This document shows, piece after piece, positions 44,261-54,798 of a DNA stretch of 64,000 bases. Every line of letters begins with the position of its first letter. Positions within the stretch are counted from its first letter, which is position 1. The notes below the pieces were generated by a model, which searched no databases, was not told the origin of the DNA, and saw only the letters and a program-made list of their open reading frames with translations. This DNA is from Algimonas arctica. Lineage in GTDB: Bacteria; Pseudomonadota; Alphaproteobacteria; Caulobacterales; Maricaulaceae. The DNA is taken from assembly GCF_014652695.1 (NCBI RefSeq), contig NZ_BMZH01000004.1:1-64000 (forward strand), given 5' to 3'. The translations under genes were made by a program, and so were the position numbers.

Positions 44261-45634
44261 ATGGTCAGCAAGGTTCTCATAGCCAACCGCGGGGAAATTG
44301 CCCTGCGAATCCATCGGGCATGCAAGGAAATGGGGCTGTCATCAGTCGCAATCCACTCAACGGCGGATAAAGACGCCATGCATGTGCGCCTCGCTGACGA
44401 GTCTGTCTGCGTCGGTCCCGCGTCCAGCACGGATAGCTACCTCAACATTCCGGCGATTATAGCGGCCTGTGAAATCACGGGCGCGGACGCCGTTCACCCC
44501 GGCTATGGCTTCTTGTCAGAAAACGCCCGGTTTGCCGAGATTGTCGAAGCTCACGGCCTGACATTTATTGGCCCTACGGCGGAACATATCCGCATTATGG
44601 GCGACAAAATTACGGCCAAAGCCACTGTCGCGAAAGCCGGAATCCCCGTTGTTCCGGGCAGTCCTGGCGAAGTGCATGATTTTGAAGAAGCCAAAATCAT
44701 CGCCAAAGACATTGGCTTTCCCGTTCTGATCAAAGCCGCCGCTGGCGGGGGTGGTCGCGGTATGCGTCTGGCCGAGACCGAAGCGGATTTGGACGAAGCG
44801 CTGAGGTCTGCTCAGACTGAGGCTAAGGCCGCGTTTGGCAATGGAGCGGTCTATCTGGAGCGTTACCTTAAGGGTCCGCGCCATATTGAAATTCAAGTTC
44901 TCGCCGATACGCACGGCAATGTCGTGCATTTGGGCGAACGCGACTGTTCGTTGCAACGTCGCAACCAGAAAGTCCTCGAAGAAGCGCCCTCTCCGGCTTT
45001 AACCGCGAAAGAACGCGCCGAAATTGGCGCTGTCACAGCCAAAGCCGTCAAAGCTATTGGCTATCGCGGCGCCGGAACTGTTGAATATCTTTATGAGAAC
45101 GGCGAGTTCTTCTTCATCGAAATGAATACACGCTTGCAAGTGGAACATCCGGTCACAGAAGAAATTACCGGGATCGACTTAGTCCGCGAACAGATCCGCA
45201 TCGCCGCAGGCCTACCGCTCAACTATACTCAAAAAGACGTAAAATTCTCTGGCCATGCCATTGAATGCCGCATCAATGCGGAACATCCGTTCACCTTCGC
45301 GCCTAGTCCCGGCAAAGTCGTAGAGTTTCACGCGCCCGGTGGGATGAACACCCGTCTCGATAGTGCGCTTTATACGGGCTATCATGTGCCGCCTCATTAC
45401 GACAGTTTGATTGGAAAACTCATCGTCTGGGGCAATACACGCGAAGGCGCGATCTTGCGCCTACGGCGTGCTCTCGGCGAAATGGTAATTTCTGGAATCA
45501 CGACCAATAAAGCGCTCCATGAAGCGCTGATCGAAGATCCAGAATTTCAGGCCGGAGACTATAATATTCACTGGTTAGAAAACTGGCTTAAAGAACGGGT
45601 CGAAAAAGACTCTTCGAAGGATTCTGGCGGCTAA
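44261..45634 (+). CDS. accC: acetyl-CoA carboxylase biotin carboxylase subunit
   Basis: A 457-residue ATP-grasp enzyme: [17 protein letters not shown], the glycine loop [38 protein letters not shown] (shorter core HIEIQ) and the active [13 protein letters not shown] segment. It forms the carboxylase with AccB and, elsewhere, AccA/AccD. Its stop overlaps the trpG start (TAATG), joining fatty-acid and tryptophan genes in one transcript. Confidence 0.97.
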   Translation: MVSKVLIANRGEIALRIHRACKEMGLSSVAIHSTADKDAMHVRLADESVCVGPASSTDSYLNIPAIIAACEITGADAVHPGYGFLSENARFAEIVEAHGLTFIGPTAEHIRIMGDKITAKATVAKAGIPVVPGSPGEVHDFEEAKIIAKDIGFPVLIKAAAGGGGRGMRLAETEADLDEALRSAQTEAKAAFGNGAVYLERYLKGPRHIEIQVLADTHGNVVHLGERDCSLQRRNQKVLEEAPSPALTAKERAEIGAVTAKAVKAIGYRGAGTVEYLYENGEFFFIEMNTRLQVEHPVTEEITGIDLVREQIRIAAGLPLNYTQKDVKFSGHAIECRINAEHPFTFAPSPGKVVEFHAPGGMNTRLDSALYTGYHVPPHYDSLIGKLIVWGNTREGAILRLRRALGEMVISGITTNKALHEALIEDPEFQAGDYNIHWLENWLKERVEKDSSKDSGG

Positions 45635-46209
45635 TGCTGCTTGTTATCGACAATTACGACAGCTTTACATTCAACCTCGTCCACTACGCGCAGGAGTTGG
45701 GTGCGGAAACGAAAGTCGTGCGCAACGATGAGGTTTCTGTTGATCAAGCGCTGAATTGCGGCGCGCAAGCGATCCTCCTGTCGCCCGGCCCTCGGACGCC
45801 TGATGACGCCGGAATCTGTCTTGAATTGATCAAACAAGCACCCGACGATTTACCGATGCTTGGCATATGCCTTGGGCAACAGGCAATGGGACAAGCGTTT
45901 GGCGGTCGCGTGATTCAAGCAAAAGACATTATGCACGGAAAGACCTCGCCTGTATTTCATGACAAAACCGGACTTTTCAAAGGCTTGGAGAGTCCCTTTA
46001 ATGCAACTCGCTACCATAGCCTCGCGGTTGAACGCGAAACGCTCCCCGGCGAACTGCTCGTCAATGGCTGGACCGAAGACGGTGAAATCATGGGGTTACG
46101 TCATGCAACGCGCCCGCTCCACGGCCTTCAATTTCATCCCGAAAGCATCGCGTCCGAGAACGGCCATGCCCTCATCGCAAACTTTCTAACCCTCGCAGGA
46201 TTGCGGTGA
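45634..46209 (+). CDS. trpG: anthranilate/aminodeoxychorismate synthase glutaminase subunit
   Basis: A 191-residue class I glutamine amidotransferase: IDNYDSFTFNLVHY, LSPGPRTPDDAG, nucleophile Cys in GICLGQQAMG, and His/Glu in FHPESIAS. It feeds ammonia to TrpE (and perhaps PabB); no trpE is in the window, so the large subunit is encoded elsewhere. It is coupled to accC upstream and overlaps trpD by GTGA. Confidence 0.95.
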   Translation: MLLVIDNYDSFTFNLVHYAQELGAETKVVRNDEVSVDQALNCGAQAILLSPGPRTPDDAGICLELIKQAPDDLPMLGICLGQQAMGQAFGGRVIQAKDIMHGKTSPVFHDKTGLFKGLESPFNATRYHSLAVERETLPGELLVNGWTEDGEIMGLRHATRPLHGLQFHPESIASENGHALIANFLTLAGLR

Positions 46210-47219
46210 GTTTCGACACGGCCATCCTTCAGACGTTATCGCAGTCTGTTCGTCCAAGTGAAGAGCAATTGCGGGATGCGCTGACCGCGATTCTCAAGGG
46301 CGACGCACAATCAGAACAGATTAGCGCTCTGTTGCTTGGCCTTGAAATGATCGGACTGACGGCGCGGGAAATCCGAGTCGGCACCGAGGTAATGCGGGCC
46401 AATATGATCCCGGTGAATGTAACAGACGACGTTATCGACATTGTCGGAACGGGCGGAACAGGCCTGCATACACTGTCCATTTCCACAGCCTCAGCCATCG
46501 TTTGCGCGGCGGCGGGGGCCAAAGTTGCAAAGCACGGTAATCGCGCCGCGTCGTCTTTGACGGGGACAGCAGACACATTATCTGAATTGGGTGTAAATCT
46601 GAATATCACCCCAGAAAAGACGGCTGCGATGATCCACGATGTTGGGCTGGGCTTCTTGTTCGCGCCTAATCATCACCCCGCGATGCGACATGTTGGGCCG
46701 GCGCGTCGGGCCTTAGGCATTCGCACGCTCTTCAATTTGCTGGGCCCCATGAGCAATCCCGCTGGCGCTCGGCGAATGCTGCTCGGCGTGAGTGACGATC
46801 AGTGGCGACGCCCTATGGCCGAAGCCCTGCGCGATATTGGCGTAGATCATGTTTGGGTCGTGCATGGTCATGATGGTCTGGACGAAATCACCACTACCGG
46901 ACCAACCTCTGTCACCCAAGTCAAAGGGACTGACATTCGTGATTTTACTTTGTCACCACAAACTTATGGATTTGAACTGGCCACTCTGGACAGTCTCCGC
47001 GGGGGTAAACCTGTCGAAAACGCGCAGGCGCTCTCAGAGTTGCTCGACGGACAAGCGAGCGATTATCGCGACATTGTTTTGCTCAATGCCGGAGCCGCGC
47101 TAATGATCTCTGGGGTCGCAAACGATATTCCCACAGGCATTGATCTCGCCACGTCCGCAATTGACAGTTTCGCGGCCCGAACGACGCTAGCGAATTTAGT
47201 CGCGGCAACAAACACATGA
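46206..47219 (+). CDS. trpD: anthranilate phosphoribosyltransferase
   Basis: A 337-residue enzyme of tryptophan synthesis. It has the PRPP-binding [17 protein letters not shown] and [15 protein letters not shown], then [20 protein letters not shown] and [15 protein letters not shown]. The start is GTG 46206 (GTGA overlap with trpG). It also overlaps trpC by ATGA. Confidence 0.96.
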   Translation: MSFDTAILQTLSQSVRPSEEQLRDALTAILKGDAQSEQISALLLGLEMIGLTAREIRVGTEVMRANMIPVNVTDDVIDIVGTGGTGLHTLSISTASAIVCAAAGAKVAKHGNRAASSLTGTADTLSELGVNLNITPEKTAAMIHDVGLGFLFAPNHHPAMRHVGPARRALGIRTLFNLLGPMSNPAGARRMLLGVSDDQWRRPMAEALRDIGVDHVWVVHGHDGLDEITTTGPTSVTQVKGTDIRDFTLSPQTYGFELATLDSLRGGKPVENAQALSELLDGQASDYRDIVLLNAGAALMISGVANDIPTGIDLATSAIDSFAARTTLANLVAATNT

Positions 47220-47998
47220 GAGATATCCCAGACATCCTCGCCAAGATCGCCGCCTACAAAGTCGATGAAGTCGCAAACATTAACGCGACATGGATCAAGA
47301 CAGCGCTTCGCACCGCCCCGGCTCCGCGTGGGTTTTTAAAAGCGCTGCAAAACGGATCGCAACCGGCTCTTATTTGTGAAGTGAAAAAGGCGTCGCCAAG
47401 TAAAGGTATTATCCGCGAAAACTTTGACCCTATTGCCATTGCGAAGGCTTATGCCGCCGGGGGCGCAGCCTGCCTTTCAGTCCTGACGGATGGTCCGGGC
47501 TTTCAGGGCAGTAAAGAGATATTCTCTGCCGTACGAGACGCGACGGATCTGCCACTCCTGCGCAAAGACTTTATGATTGATCCGCTACAAGTACGGGAAG
47601 CCCGGGCCATGGGGGCTGACGCCATTCTTATCATTCTCGCTATGACGGATGATTCGATCTCCCGAAATTTGATCGCGGAGGCCGAAGCGCTTGGCATGGA
47701 TGTCTTGGTCGAAACGCATGATGCGGACGAATTACAACGCGCGATTGATCTTGGCGCGGCTCTCATTGGGATCAACAATCGTAATTTGAGAACGTTTGAG
47801 ACCAGTCTGGACACATTCGATTCGCTTGCTCCTTCCGTTCCGGCCGAGGCATTGCTCGTCGCTGAGAGTGGGATTTTTACGCGGCAAGACATTGAACGGC
47901 TAAAACGCTCCGGCGCTCAAGCCTATCTCATTGGGGAAAGCCTGATGCGACAAGCGGACGTCGAAGCGGCGACCCGTGCGCTACGCGGCGCATTGTAA
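47216..47998 (+). CDS. trpC: indole-3-glycerol phosphate synthase
   Basis: A 260-residue TIM barrel. It has [14 protein letters not shown] (catalytic Lys), [33 protein letters not shown] and [15 protein letters not shown], matching TrpC without a fused PRAI domain. It is the last gene of the accB-accC-trpGDC run; lexA follows after 72 bases with its own SOS box. Confidence 0.96.
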   Translation: MRDIPDILAKIAAYKVDEVANINATWIKTALRTAPAPRGFLKALQNGSQPALICEVKKASPSKGIIRENFDPIAIAKAYAAGGAACLSVLTDGPGFQGSKEIFSAVRDATDLPLLRKDFMIDPLQVREARAMGADAILIILAMTDDSISRNLIAEAEALGMDVLVETHDADELQRAIDLGAALIGINNRNLRTFETSLDTFDSLAPSVPAEALLVAESGIFTRQDIERLKRSGAQAYLIGESLMRQADVEAATRALRGAL

Positions 47999-48006
47999 AC
48001 TCTTCC

Positions 48007-48033
48007 TTGACAAAACTAGAACATTTATAGAAC
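48007..48033 (+). promoter_or_regulatory. lexA promoter with SOS box (GAAC-N7-GAAC)
   Basis: GAAC at 48019-48022 and again at 48030-48033, with the 7-base spacer ATTTATA, form the direct-repeat LexA box of alphaproteobacteria. A consensus -35 (TTGACA, 48007-48012) precedes it, so the box covers the -10 region. Autorepression of lexA follows from the position. Confidence 0.85.
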
Positions 48034-48070
48034 ACCTATAGATGTTGCCGCTTTGTTCGAGGACCCAGAC

Positions 48071-48712
48071 ATGCTGACTAAAAAGCAAAAAGACCTATTA
48101 CTACTGATCGACAACCGTATTCGCGCGGTCGGCGTTCCGCCCTCTTATGATGAAATGAAAGATGAGCTGGGTCTCGCCTCCAAATCTGGCATCCACAGAT
48201 TAATCACTGCGCTTGAAGAACGTGGCTTCGTGCGCCGCTTGCCGAACAAGGCCCGCGCGCTCGAAGTGATCAAAATGCCGGAAGGCTTACAAAAAGAATC
48301 CCCGCTCGCGCCCGTCCCAGCCAATGACAGCTACGAAATCCCCTTCGTCGGCAAAATTGCGGCGGGCCTACCGATCGCGGCGATTGAGGATTCTTATAAT
48401 TTGATGGCCGTTCCACCGTCATTGCTCGGTAATGGTGACCATTATGCGCTCGAAATTGAAGGCGAATCGATGACAGGCGCAGGCATTATGGACGGTGACT
48501 TTGTTGTTGTGCGAAAGTCGAATACAGCCAGAAATTATGACATTGTGGTCGCATTGGTTGATCAGGACGAAGCGACGCTCAAACGCATTTATAAACATGA
48601 TGGGAAAATCGACCTCATCGCCGAAAACCCCGACTTCCCAACCAAAACCTACGGTCCTGACCGTGTTGAAGTCCAAGGCGTGCTCGTGGGCTTGGTTCGA
48701 AACTATAATTAG
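48071..48712 (+). CDS. lexA: SOS repressor LexA
   Basis: A 213-residue repressor-protease. The N-terminal winged helix-turn-helix runs about 1-70 (LTKKQKDLLLLIDNRI, SKSGIHRLITALEERG). It has the self-cleavage site Ala-Gly in GKIAAGLPIA and the Ser/Lys dyad: Ser in EGESMTGAG and Lys in DEATLKRIYK. The frame opens six codons earlier, but the ATG at 48071 fits the family. It is preceded by its own SOS box, following trpC as in related genomes. Confidence 0.96.
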   Translation: MLTKKQKDLLLLIDNRIRAVGVPPSYDEMKDELGLASKSGIHRLITALEERGFVRRLPNKARALEVIKMPEGLQKESPLAPVPANDSYEIPFVGKIAAGLPIAAIEDSYNLMAVPPSLLGNGDHYALEIEGESMTGAGIMDGDFVVVRKSNTARNYDIVVALVDQDEATLKRIYKHDGKIDLIAENPDFPTKTYGPDRVEVQGVLVGLVRNYN

Positions 48713-48739
48713 GGTCGCAGCTCCTATCGCGACCGATAA

Positions 48740-50815
48740 TTATTGCCCCCATAGACGCCGCCTTCGATTCTCGCTCAGGATCGGAACCATCTTCATCGGG
48801 TCAGACGTTTTAACATGATAGCCGCCGCTTGCTATCAATGCGCGGTGATCGAGGAGTGTCGCTTGGCATGCTCGCCGCGCCACAGGGCCGGCTGAACGAC
48901 TGGCGAGTACAACTATATCGCTATCTAAACACGCCAGCGGGACTTCCGAGGGCTCCTCAATAACTGAGACTGTCACCGCATTGACGATGAACCGACACGC
49001 CAGAACATCGCAGTGGGCAAAGTTATCTCGATAATTGGTCCATTCAACACGCGGCGTCCCGCTCGCTCTTGAAAATTGATCCCGACCATACCGATCAGCT
49101 CGCAGCGACGTCGTGACAGCCTGATCTTTCGATATTAAGCTCACTCGGCCTTGGTCTGTAATCCGCAAATCGTAAATCGGCGAAATCGTCCAAAATAGGG
49201 TCGCGACAACCATTCCGGACAGACCGGCTAGAACCGCCTTCCGTCGAGAGAGGCAGACTAAGGCAAAACCCAACCCATAAAGACCAATCACCCACGGTTG
49301 GCTGGCTTTGACAGTTGCGACAGCCCCCGGCAGTCCACTGACCCATTCCGCAACAGACAGCATAAATTCGATCAACCAACTCATCGCCAGTAAAGGCGCT
49401 GATTCTAATCCGACGGGCATCAACAGGAGCGCAATAATCCCGAAGGCCATGACCGCTGGAAACACGGTCATCGCGGCCATATTGGCGATCAACCCATAAT
49501 TGGCGAGTCGTCCAAAATGGAGCAATGCAAACACGCCCGTCGCGAATCCCGCCACTAAACTGGTACCAAAAAGAGATCCATAAAAGGCACGGACCCGGTC
49601 CCTGAATCCTTGTGATTTTTGGCGCGGCCATCGGTCTTGCCACGCGCGAAATATGACGACCATCGCAGAGACAGCCGCAAATGACATTTGAAAACCAACG
49701 CTCAACAAGGCTTCAGGCCGGATCAACAGGGTCAAGAGAGCGGCCACCGCGACAGACCGCAGGCTGATCACACGACGATCTAAAAGCACCGCAAGAAAAG
49801 CAATACAGACCATGATAAACGCGCGCTGTGTCGCCACCGATGCGCCGGATAAACCGAGATAGGCGGTTGCCGCAAAAATACCGATGACGGCTGCAATCTT
49901 TCTCACGTCTCGCGCCCGTGCAAGCCGGTATATTGCGGCGAGTAAGACCGACGCTACAACATAGACCCCAAAGGCCACCATCCCCATGTGCAAGCCTGAG
50001 ATAGCCAGAATATGAGCCAGCCCAGAGGCCCGCAGGCTTTCGGTTTGCCGTTCAGGGATGTAATCGCGAATACCCGTTAATAAGGCCGCTTGAAGCCCTG
50101 CGGTCTTATCCGGGGCTGCGCGCATGACGCGTTTCGCAATTTCACGTCGCGCTGACTCAATACGAGCAGACAGTGCCGCGCGAAGCGACAGATCAACGTC
50201 AATCTTTTGCCCGTCTGAAATAGCGAACCCAGTTCCAGCCAGTCCATCAAAGAAGGCGCGGCGGCCCGGATCATAACCATTCGGTATGGCCGGACCAGGC
50301 ATCGGGCCAATGACCGTATCAAAGATTATCCCGTCACTAATCTGGAAGTCAGGGAAGTTACGACCAACGCGGATACGTACATGCTTAGGCAAACCCGTCC
50401 GCGGCAAAGGGTCGCTACTCGTAACATTGATCTGTAACCGCCGCATCGATCCGCCTTGATCGATCGCTGAGACCCAGCCTTTAATTTCCAACCTTTGCTC
50501 AATATTCACTGGATTTGGCGAGACGATGCGCGTGTGCAGGGCCGACCATGAAAACCCGGCCAGCATAATCGCTATTGTCATGAACACGCCCGACCAGAGT
50601 GATGGCATTCGCCAGAGCAGCAGCAAGACCGTGATGGTGAGCGCCAATCCAATAAGCGGGTTAGGTTCTGTCGGCCAAGCAAAGTAAGTGGCGATGCCCA
50701 CAGCGAAAGCAATGATGCCCGCTTCAAACGTCAAAACATAGGGATCAACCCCCAGACGACGCCCGCCGCGTCTGAGCACAGTTCTTCTTTCGTTTTGGCT
50801 TTCAAAGCCGACCAT
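48740..50815 (-). CDS. comEC: ComEC/Rec2 family DNA-uptake channel protein
   Basis: A 691-residue polytopic membrane protein. An N-terminal part with several spans and an OB-like DUF4131 domain (about 85-180) precedes the Competence domain, whose HILAISGLHMGMVAF and YLGLSGASVATQRAFIM signatures are clear. The C-terminal part (about 560-690) is where a metallo-beta-lactamase-like domain would sit; no HxHxDH motif is visible, so nuclease activity is unlikely, as in many alphaproteobacterial homologues. It is convergent with lexA and divergent from gltX. Start 50815 is preferred because the longer frame would overlap the gltX leader. Confidence 0.9.
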   Translation of the reverse strand: MVGFESQNERRTVLRRGGRRLGVDPYVLTFEAGIIAFAVGIATYFAWPTEPNPLIGLALTITVLLLLWRMPSLWSGVFMTIAIMLAGFSWSALHTRIVSPNPVNIEQRLEIKGWVSAIDQGGSMRRLQINVTSSDPLPRTGLPKHVRIRVGRNFPDFQISDGIIFDTVIGPMPGPAIPNGYDPGRRAFFDGLAGTGFAISDGQKIDVDLSLRAALSARIESARREIAKRVMRAAPDKTAGLQAALLTGIRDYIPERQTESLRASGLAHILAISGLHMGMVAFGVYVVASVLLAAIYRLARARDVRKIAAVIGIFAATAYLGLSGASVATQRAFIMVCIAFLAVLLDRRVISLRSVAVAALLTLLIRPEALLSVGFQMSFAAVSAMVVIFRAWQDRWPRQKSQGFRDRVRAFYGSLFGTSLVAGFATGVFALLHFGRLANYGLIANMAAMTVFPAVMAFGIIALLLMPVGLESAPLLAMSWLIEFMLSVAEWVSGLPGAVATVKASQPWVIGLYGLGFALVCLSRRKAVLAGLSGMVVATLFWTISPIYDLRITDQGRVSLISKDQAVTTSLRADRYGRDQFSRASGTPRVEWTNYRDNFAHCDVLACRFIVNAVTVSVIEEPSEVPLACLDSDIVVLASRSAGPVARRACQATLLDHRALIASGGYHVKTSDPMKMVPILSENRRRRLWGQ

Positions 50816-50874
50816 GATCTTGCATAGAGCGTGCCCCGATGAATGTCGCAAGCGACTTCCGTGAGATCCAACAC

Positions 50875-52284
50875 ATGACCCGTCCTGTCCGTACCCGTTT
50901 CGCGCCTTCGCCGACTGGGTTTCTTCATATTGGTGGAGCGCGAACCGCCCTGTTCAATCGCTATTTTGCTGACAATATGGGGGGGGAAATGTGTCTTCGA
51001 ATCGAAGATACGGACATCAAACGATCCACACCTGAAGCTACCCAAGCCATTATGGATGGCTTAGCTTGGTTAGGCGTCGCGCACGACGGCGACATTGTCC
51101 TCCAAAGTCAGAACCAAGCCGCTCACACGGCCGCCGCCCACGCCCTTCTGGAACGCGGTGCAGCGTTCAAATGCTATCTAACACCGGAAGAAATAGAGGC
51201 CGAGCGAGAAAAATTGCGGTCCGCAGGGACGGCTTTCCGCTCGCCTTTCCGGGACGGCGGGAATGATGGCGATGGTCCTTATGTCGTGCGCTTCCGTGTT
51301 CCTGACGGACAAACACGGATCAGTGATGCAGTCCAAGGGGACGTCGTCTGGGAAAACGAAAATTTCGACGATCTTGTTTTGCTCCGCACGGATGGAACCC
51401 CGACCTATATGCTCGCCGTGGTCGTCGATGACCATGATATGGGCATCACCCATGTCATCCGCGGCGATGACCATTTGATCAACGCGGGACGACAACAACA
51501 ACTTTATCAATCCCTAAAATGGGATGTTCCGAATTGGGCTCATGTTCCGCTCATTCATGGTCCAGACGGGAAAAAGCTCTCTAAACGCCACGGCGCGCTC
51601 GGGGCTGAGGCTTACCGTGATATGGGGTATTTGCCGTCAGGGTTACGAAACTACCTCGTTAAACTCGGTTGGGCGCATGGCGACCAAGAAATCTTCCTCG
51701 ATGACTCTGATATCGCGGCTGTCTTTTCTCTAGACGGTATAAACAGCGCCCCGGCGCGGCTCGATTTCGACAAAATGGATCACATCAACGCGCAACATAT
51801 CGCTAATATTGAAGCCGATCGTCTACTGATTTACGCCAAACCCTTTCTTGAAATTGAAGCCGGCGCCCCCCTCTCCGATAAAATTTCAACGCGAATAAGG
51901 GCGGCCCTTCCGACACTGAGACCGCGGTCCAAAACCTTGGTCGAACTTGCAACCAATGCGGCATATCTATTTGATGCGCGTCCGCTCGACATTTCTGGGA
52001 AAACGGCAAAGTCGCTCCGGCGCGAGGGCACAGCTTCTCTCGTCCGTGCTTTGACATCTCGTCTGGAATCTTTAGAAGACGCGAAATGGACGGCGGACAC
52101 TTTACAGACGGTTCTTTCTGACTTCGTCGCTGATCAAGAGATAGGCTTCGGCAAAATTGGCGCCCCAGTTCGGGCTGCCCTTACTGCCGGCGCCCCATCA
52201 CCCGATCTGCACGATGTACTGGCCCTATTGGGTCGGTCCGAGGTGCTCGCACGCTTAGATGATGCAATCCCCCTAATGGGCTGA
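50875..52284 (+). CDS. gltX: glutamate--tRNA ligase
   Basis: A 469-residue class I synthetase: [20 protein letters not shown] (HIGH-like HIGG), a [16 protein letters not shown] segment and the KMSKS-type KKLSKRHGA. The C-terminal anticodon-binding helices are complete. An in-frame ATG at 50839 would add 12 residues; the ATG at 50875 matches the family start. It is followed by gltA after 14 bases, probably in one transcript. Confidence 0.95.
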   Translation: MTRPVRTRFAPSPTGFLHIGGARTALFNRYFADNMGGEMCLRIEDTDIKRSTPEATQAIMDGLAWLGVAHDGDIVLQSQNQAAHTAAAHALLERGAAFKCYLTPEEIEAEREKLRSAGTAFRSPFRDGGNDGDGPYVVRFRVPDGQTRISDAVQGDVVWENENFDDLVLLRTDGTPTYMLAVVVDDHDMGITHVIRGDDHLINAGRQQQLYQSLKWDVPNWAHVPLIHGPDGKKLSKRHGALGAEAYRDMGYLPSGLRNYLVKLGWAHGDQEIFLDDSDIAAVFSLDGINSAPARLDFDKMDHINAQHIANIEADRLLIYAKPFLEIEAGAPLSDKISTRIRAALPTLRPRSKTLVELATNAAYLFDARPLDISGKTAKSLRREGTASLVRALTSRLESLEDAKWTADTLQTVLSDFVADQEIGFGKIGAPVRAALTAGAPSPDLHDVLALLGRSEVLARLDDAIPLMG

Positions 52285-52298
52285 AAACGAAGAGAGTT

Positions 52299-53603
52299 AT
52301 GGAAAACAAAGTCAAACAGATCGGCACCTCGAAGATTTCAATCGACGGAGGTGACGCCGTAGAATTTCCTGTCCTCACAGGAACAATGGGGCAACCCGCC
52401 ATCGACGTGCGAGCCTTGTCAAAGCACACGGGTCACTTCACTTTCGACCCGGGTTTTACATCGACCTGTTCGACGGAATCCCAAATCACCTTTATTGATG
52501 GTGAAAAAGGGCAGCTCCTTTATCGCGGCTACCCCATTGAGCAACTGGCCGAACAATCAACCTTCCTTGAAGTTGCCTATCTTCTCGTAAATGGTGAACT
52601 TCCAGACGATAAACAATATTCGAAGTTCCAAAACACAATCACCCATCACACGATGTTGCATGATCAAATCGAGAGCTTCTTCCAAGGCTTCCGTCGCGAT
52701 TCGCACCCGATGGCCATGTTAACGGGGACCGTTGGCGCTCTGTCTGGGTTCTATCATGATGATCAACACACGACAGAAGACGAAGCCCGCGACATTGCAA
52801 TTCACCGCATTATAGCAAAAATTCCTACTCTCGCCGCCCGTTGCTACAAATACCGCGTCGGTCAGCCGCACGTGTATCCAGACAATAGTCTGTCTTACGC
52901 GGGCAACTTCTTGCGTATGTGTTTTGCCGTTCCAGCCGAGCCCTATGTAGTGAATCCGGTGATCGAAAAAGCGATGGATAAGATTTTCATCCTTCACGCG
53001 GATCACGAACAAAACGCCTCGACTTCAACCGTACGCTTAGCCGGGTCATCGGGCGCAAACCCATACGCCTGTATGGCCGCAGGCATTGCCTGTCTCTGGG
53101 GTCCAAGTCACGGCGGTGCCAATGAAGCCGCTTTGAATATGCTGCGTGAAATCGGGACGGTTGACCGTATTCCTGAATTCATCGCCCGCGCCAAAGATAA
53201 GAATGACCCGTTCCGCCTCATGGGCTTTGGACACAGAGTTTATAAATCCATGGATCCCCGCGCGACTGTCATGCGTAAAACAACGCATGAAGTTCTCGGC
53301 GAGTTGGGAATCACCAACCCTGTTCTCGAAGTTGCGATGGAACTCGAGAAGATTGCCATGAACGAAGAATATTTCGTGTCACGCGGTCTTTATCCAAATG
53401 TCGATTTCTATTCTGGGATCGTCTTGTCTGCTTTGGGTTTCCCAACTGATATGTTCACCGTGTTGTTCTCGCTTGCGCGCACAACCGGATGGATCAGCCA
53501 GTGGAACGAAATGTTGGAAGATCCGAGCCAACGCATCGGCCGTCCGCGGCAGCTTTATACTGGGGCCACAGAACGCGATTACGTCCCAATCGGCAAACGA
53601 TAA
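52299..53603 (+). CDS. gltA: citrate synthase
   Basis: A 434-residue type II citrate synthase. It has [20 protein letters not shown] near the N terminus, the active His of [14 protein letters not shown], and [15 protein letters not shown] (second His), with Asp in VDFYSG. It commits acetyl-CoA to the TCA cycle. Its transcript appears to end at a strong hairpin located within the convergent lpxB gene. Confidence 0.97.
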   Translation: MENKVKQIGTSKISIDGGDAVEFPVLTGTMGQPAIDVRALSKHTGHFTFDPGFTSTCSTESQITFIDGEKGQLLYRGYPIEQLAEQSTFLEVAYLLVNGELPDDKQYSKFQNTITHHTMLHDQIESFFQGFRRDSHPMAMLTGTVGALSGFYHDDQHTTEDEARDIAIHRIIAKIPTLAARCYKYRVGQPHVYPDNSLSYAGNFLRMCFAVPAEPYVVNPVIEKAMDKIFILHADHEQNASTSTVRLAGSSGANPYACMAAGIACLWGPSHGGANEAALNMLREIGTVDRIPEFIARAKDKNDPFRLMGFGHRVYKSMDPRATVMRKTTHEVLGELGITNPVLEVAMELEKIAMNEEYFVSRGLYPNVDFYSGIVLSALGFPTDMFTVLFSLARTTGWISQWNEMLEDPSQRIGRPRQLYTGATERDYVPIGKR

Positions 53604-53613
53604 GCGCGACGCG

Positions 53614-54798
53614 CTAGTTTACCATCGACAAGATCGCGGCTGCGGCTCGATCCGACGCATTATCAGACCCGGCGCCCATGCGCCGGGTTTCTTGTATTAA
53701 TAGAGCGCGAAGACGCGCGGCGGTGTTAGGCTCATCCAATAATTGCATCAGCCTATCCACAGGCCCATCCGTCATGATTTCTTCTTGAATGAACTCCGGC
53801 ATAAGCGGCTCATCTAACGCCTTATTGTTCACATCGGCGGATATATTGACCAGTGAGATATAACGCGGTTTAAACATCCGGATCGCAAACCAATATGTCA
53901 GCGACGACAATCGATAGATCACCACAGTCGGCACACCTGCGGTGGCCAATTGGGTCGTTACCGTTCCCGAACAAGCCAGCGCGCCGTTCATCGCCGCAAT
54001 CGCGTCCAAAAACTCTGATTGATTAACGCGGGTAATGTTTCGGTCCATCAGCATAGAATCGACTAGTGGGCGGACGGGATCGGCGATCACACAGACCGGC
54101 TGGCAATTGGGATGCGTGACATCCAGTCGGTCCAAAGCGTGCAAAATGGCGGGACCGACACGGTCAATCTCGGAAGGACGGCTGCCGAAGAAAAATCCAA
54201 TGACAGGGCGATGAGGATCAAGCCCGTGACGGTGTCGGAAATCTTGCGCATTCCCTGCCCCGTAATCCTGGTCGAGAACGGGATTCCCAACGAAGGTTTG
54301 CGCAAGGCCCGCGGCCTGAAAATAGGGCTCGTCCATGGGCTGCGTTGACAACAGATGATCAATATATCGCGCAAGTATTTTTGCACGCCCAGAGCGCATC
54401 GCCCAAACTTGTGGGGCAACAAACTTAATGACTTTACCCTCATAGCCCGCCGCTTTCAGTGCCTTAGCGACACGGACCATGAAGCCCCAGCTATCGATCA
54501 GAACGACAGATTTTGGGTTAGCTTCTAAGATGATATCGGTCGCTTCGCGCACTTTCTGCAGTACAAACCGATAGGCCTTCAGCCCTTCGACGAACCCCAA
54601 AATCGCGAGTCCATCAATGTCCATCTGGCTCTGCAAACCTACCCCACCCAAAGCCGGACCACCTATGGCAAGGAGGTGTATTGAAGGGGCTTGTTTTTTC
54701 AGAGCACGCGCAAGGTCGGCCCCTAGATGGTCTCCGGACGGTTCCGCAGCAACGATGAAGACATCGGCGCGTGCATCGACCTTTGGAGGGTTACCCAC
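53614..54798 (-). CDS. lpxB: lipid-A-disaccharide synthase
   Basis: A 394-residue GT19 enzyme joining UDP-diacylglucosamine and lipid X. It has VAAEPSGDHLGADLARAL at the N terminus, FVAPQVWAMRSGRAK, HPFE-like glycosyltransferase core with FFGSRPSEIDR, and the C-terminal SGTVTTQLATAGVPTVVIY donor region. It is the last gene of the envelope operon, overlapping lpxI by 8 bases. Its 3' end hosts the gltA terminator on the other strand. Confidence 0.95.
   Translation of the reverse strand: MGNPPKVDARADVFIVAAEPSGDHLGADLARALKKQAPSIHLLAIGGPALGGVGLQSQMDIDGLAILGFVEGLKAYRFVLQKVREATDIILEANPKSVVLIDSWGFMVRVAKALKAAGYEGKVIKFVAPQVWAMRSGRAKILARYIDHLLSTQPMDEPYFQAAGLAQTFVGNPVLDQDYGAGNAQDFRHRHGLDPHRPVIGFFFGSRPSEIDRVGPAILHALDRLDVTHPNCQPVCVIADPVRPLVDSMLMDRNITRVNQSEFLDAIAAMNGALACSGTVTTQLATAGVPTVVIYRLSSLTYWFAIRMFKPRYISLVNISADVNNKALDEPLMPEFIQEEIMTDGPVDRLMQLLDEPNTAARLRALLIQETRRMGAGSDNASDRAAAAILSMVN
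53667..53695 (+). terminator. gltA terminator embedded in the lpxB coding end
   Basis: ACCCGGCGC (53667-53675), loop CCAT, GCGCCGGGT (53680-53688), then TTTCTTGT: a 9-bp perfect stem with a U-rich tail on the plus strand, 64 bases after the gltA stop. It lies inside the last 30 codons of lpxB on the opposite strand. The minus-strand side has no U tract, so it works for gltA only. Confidence 0.85.
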
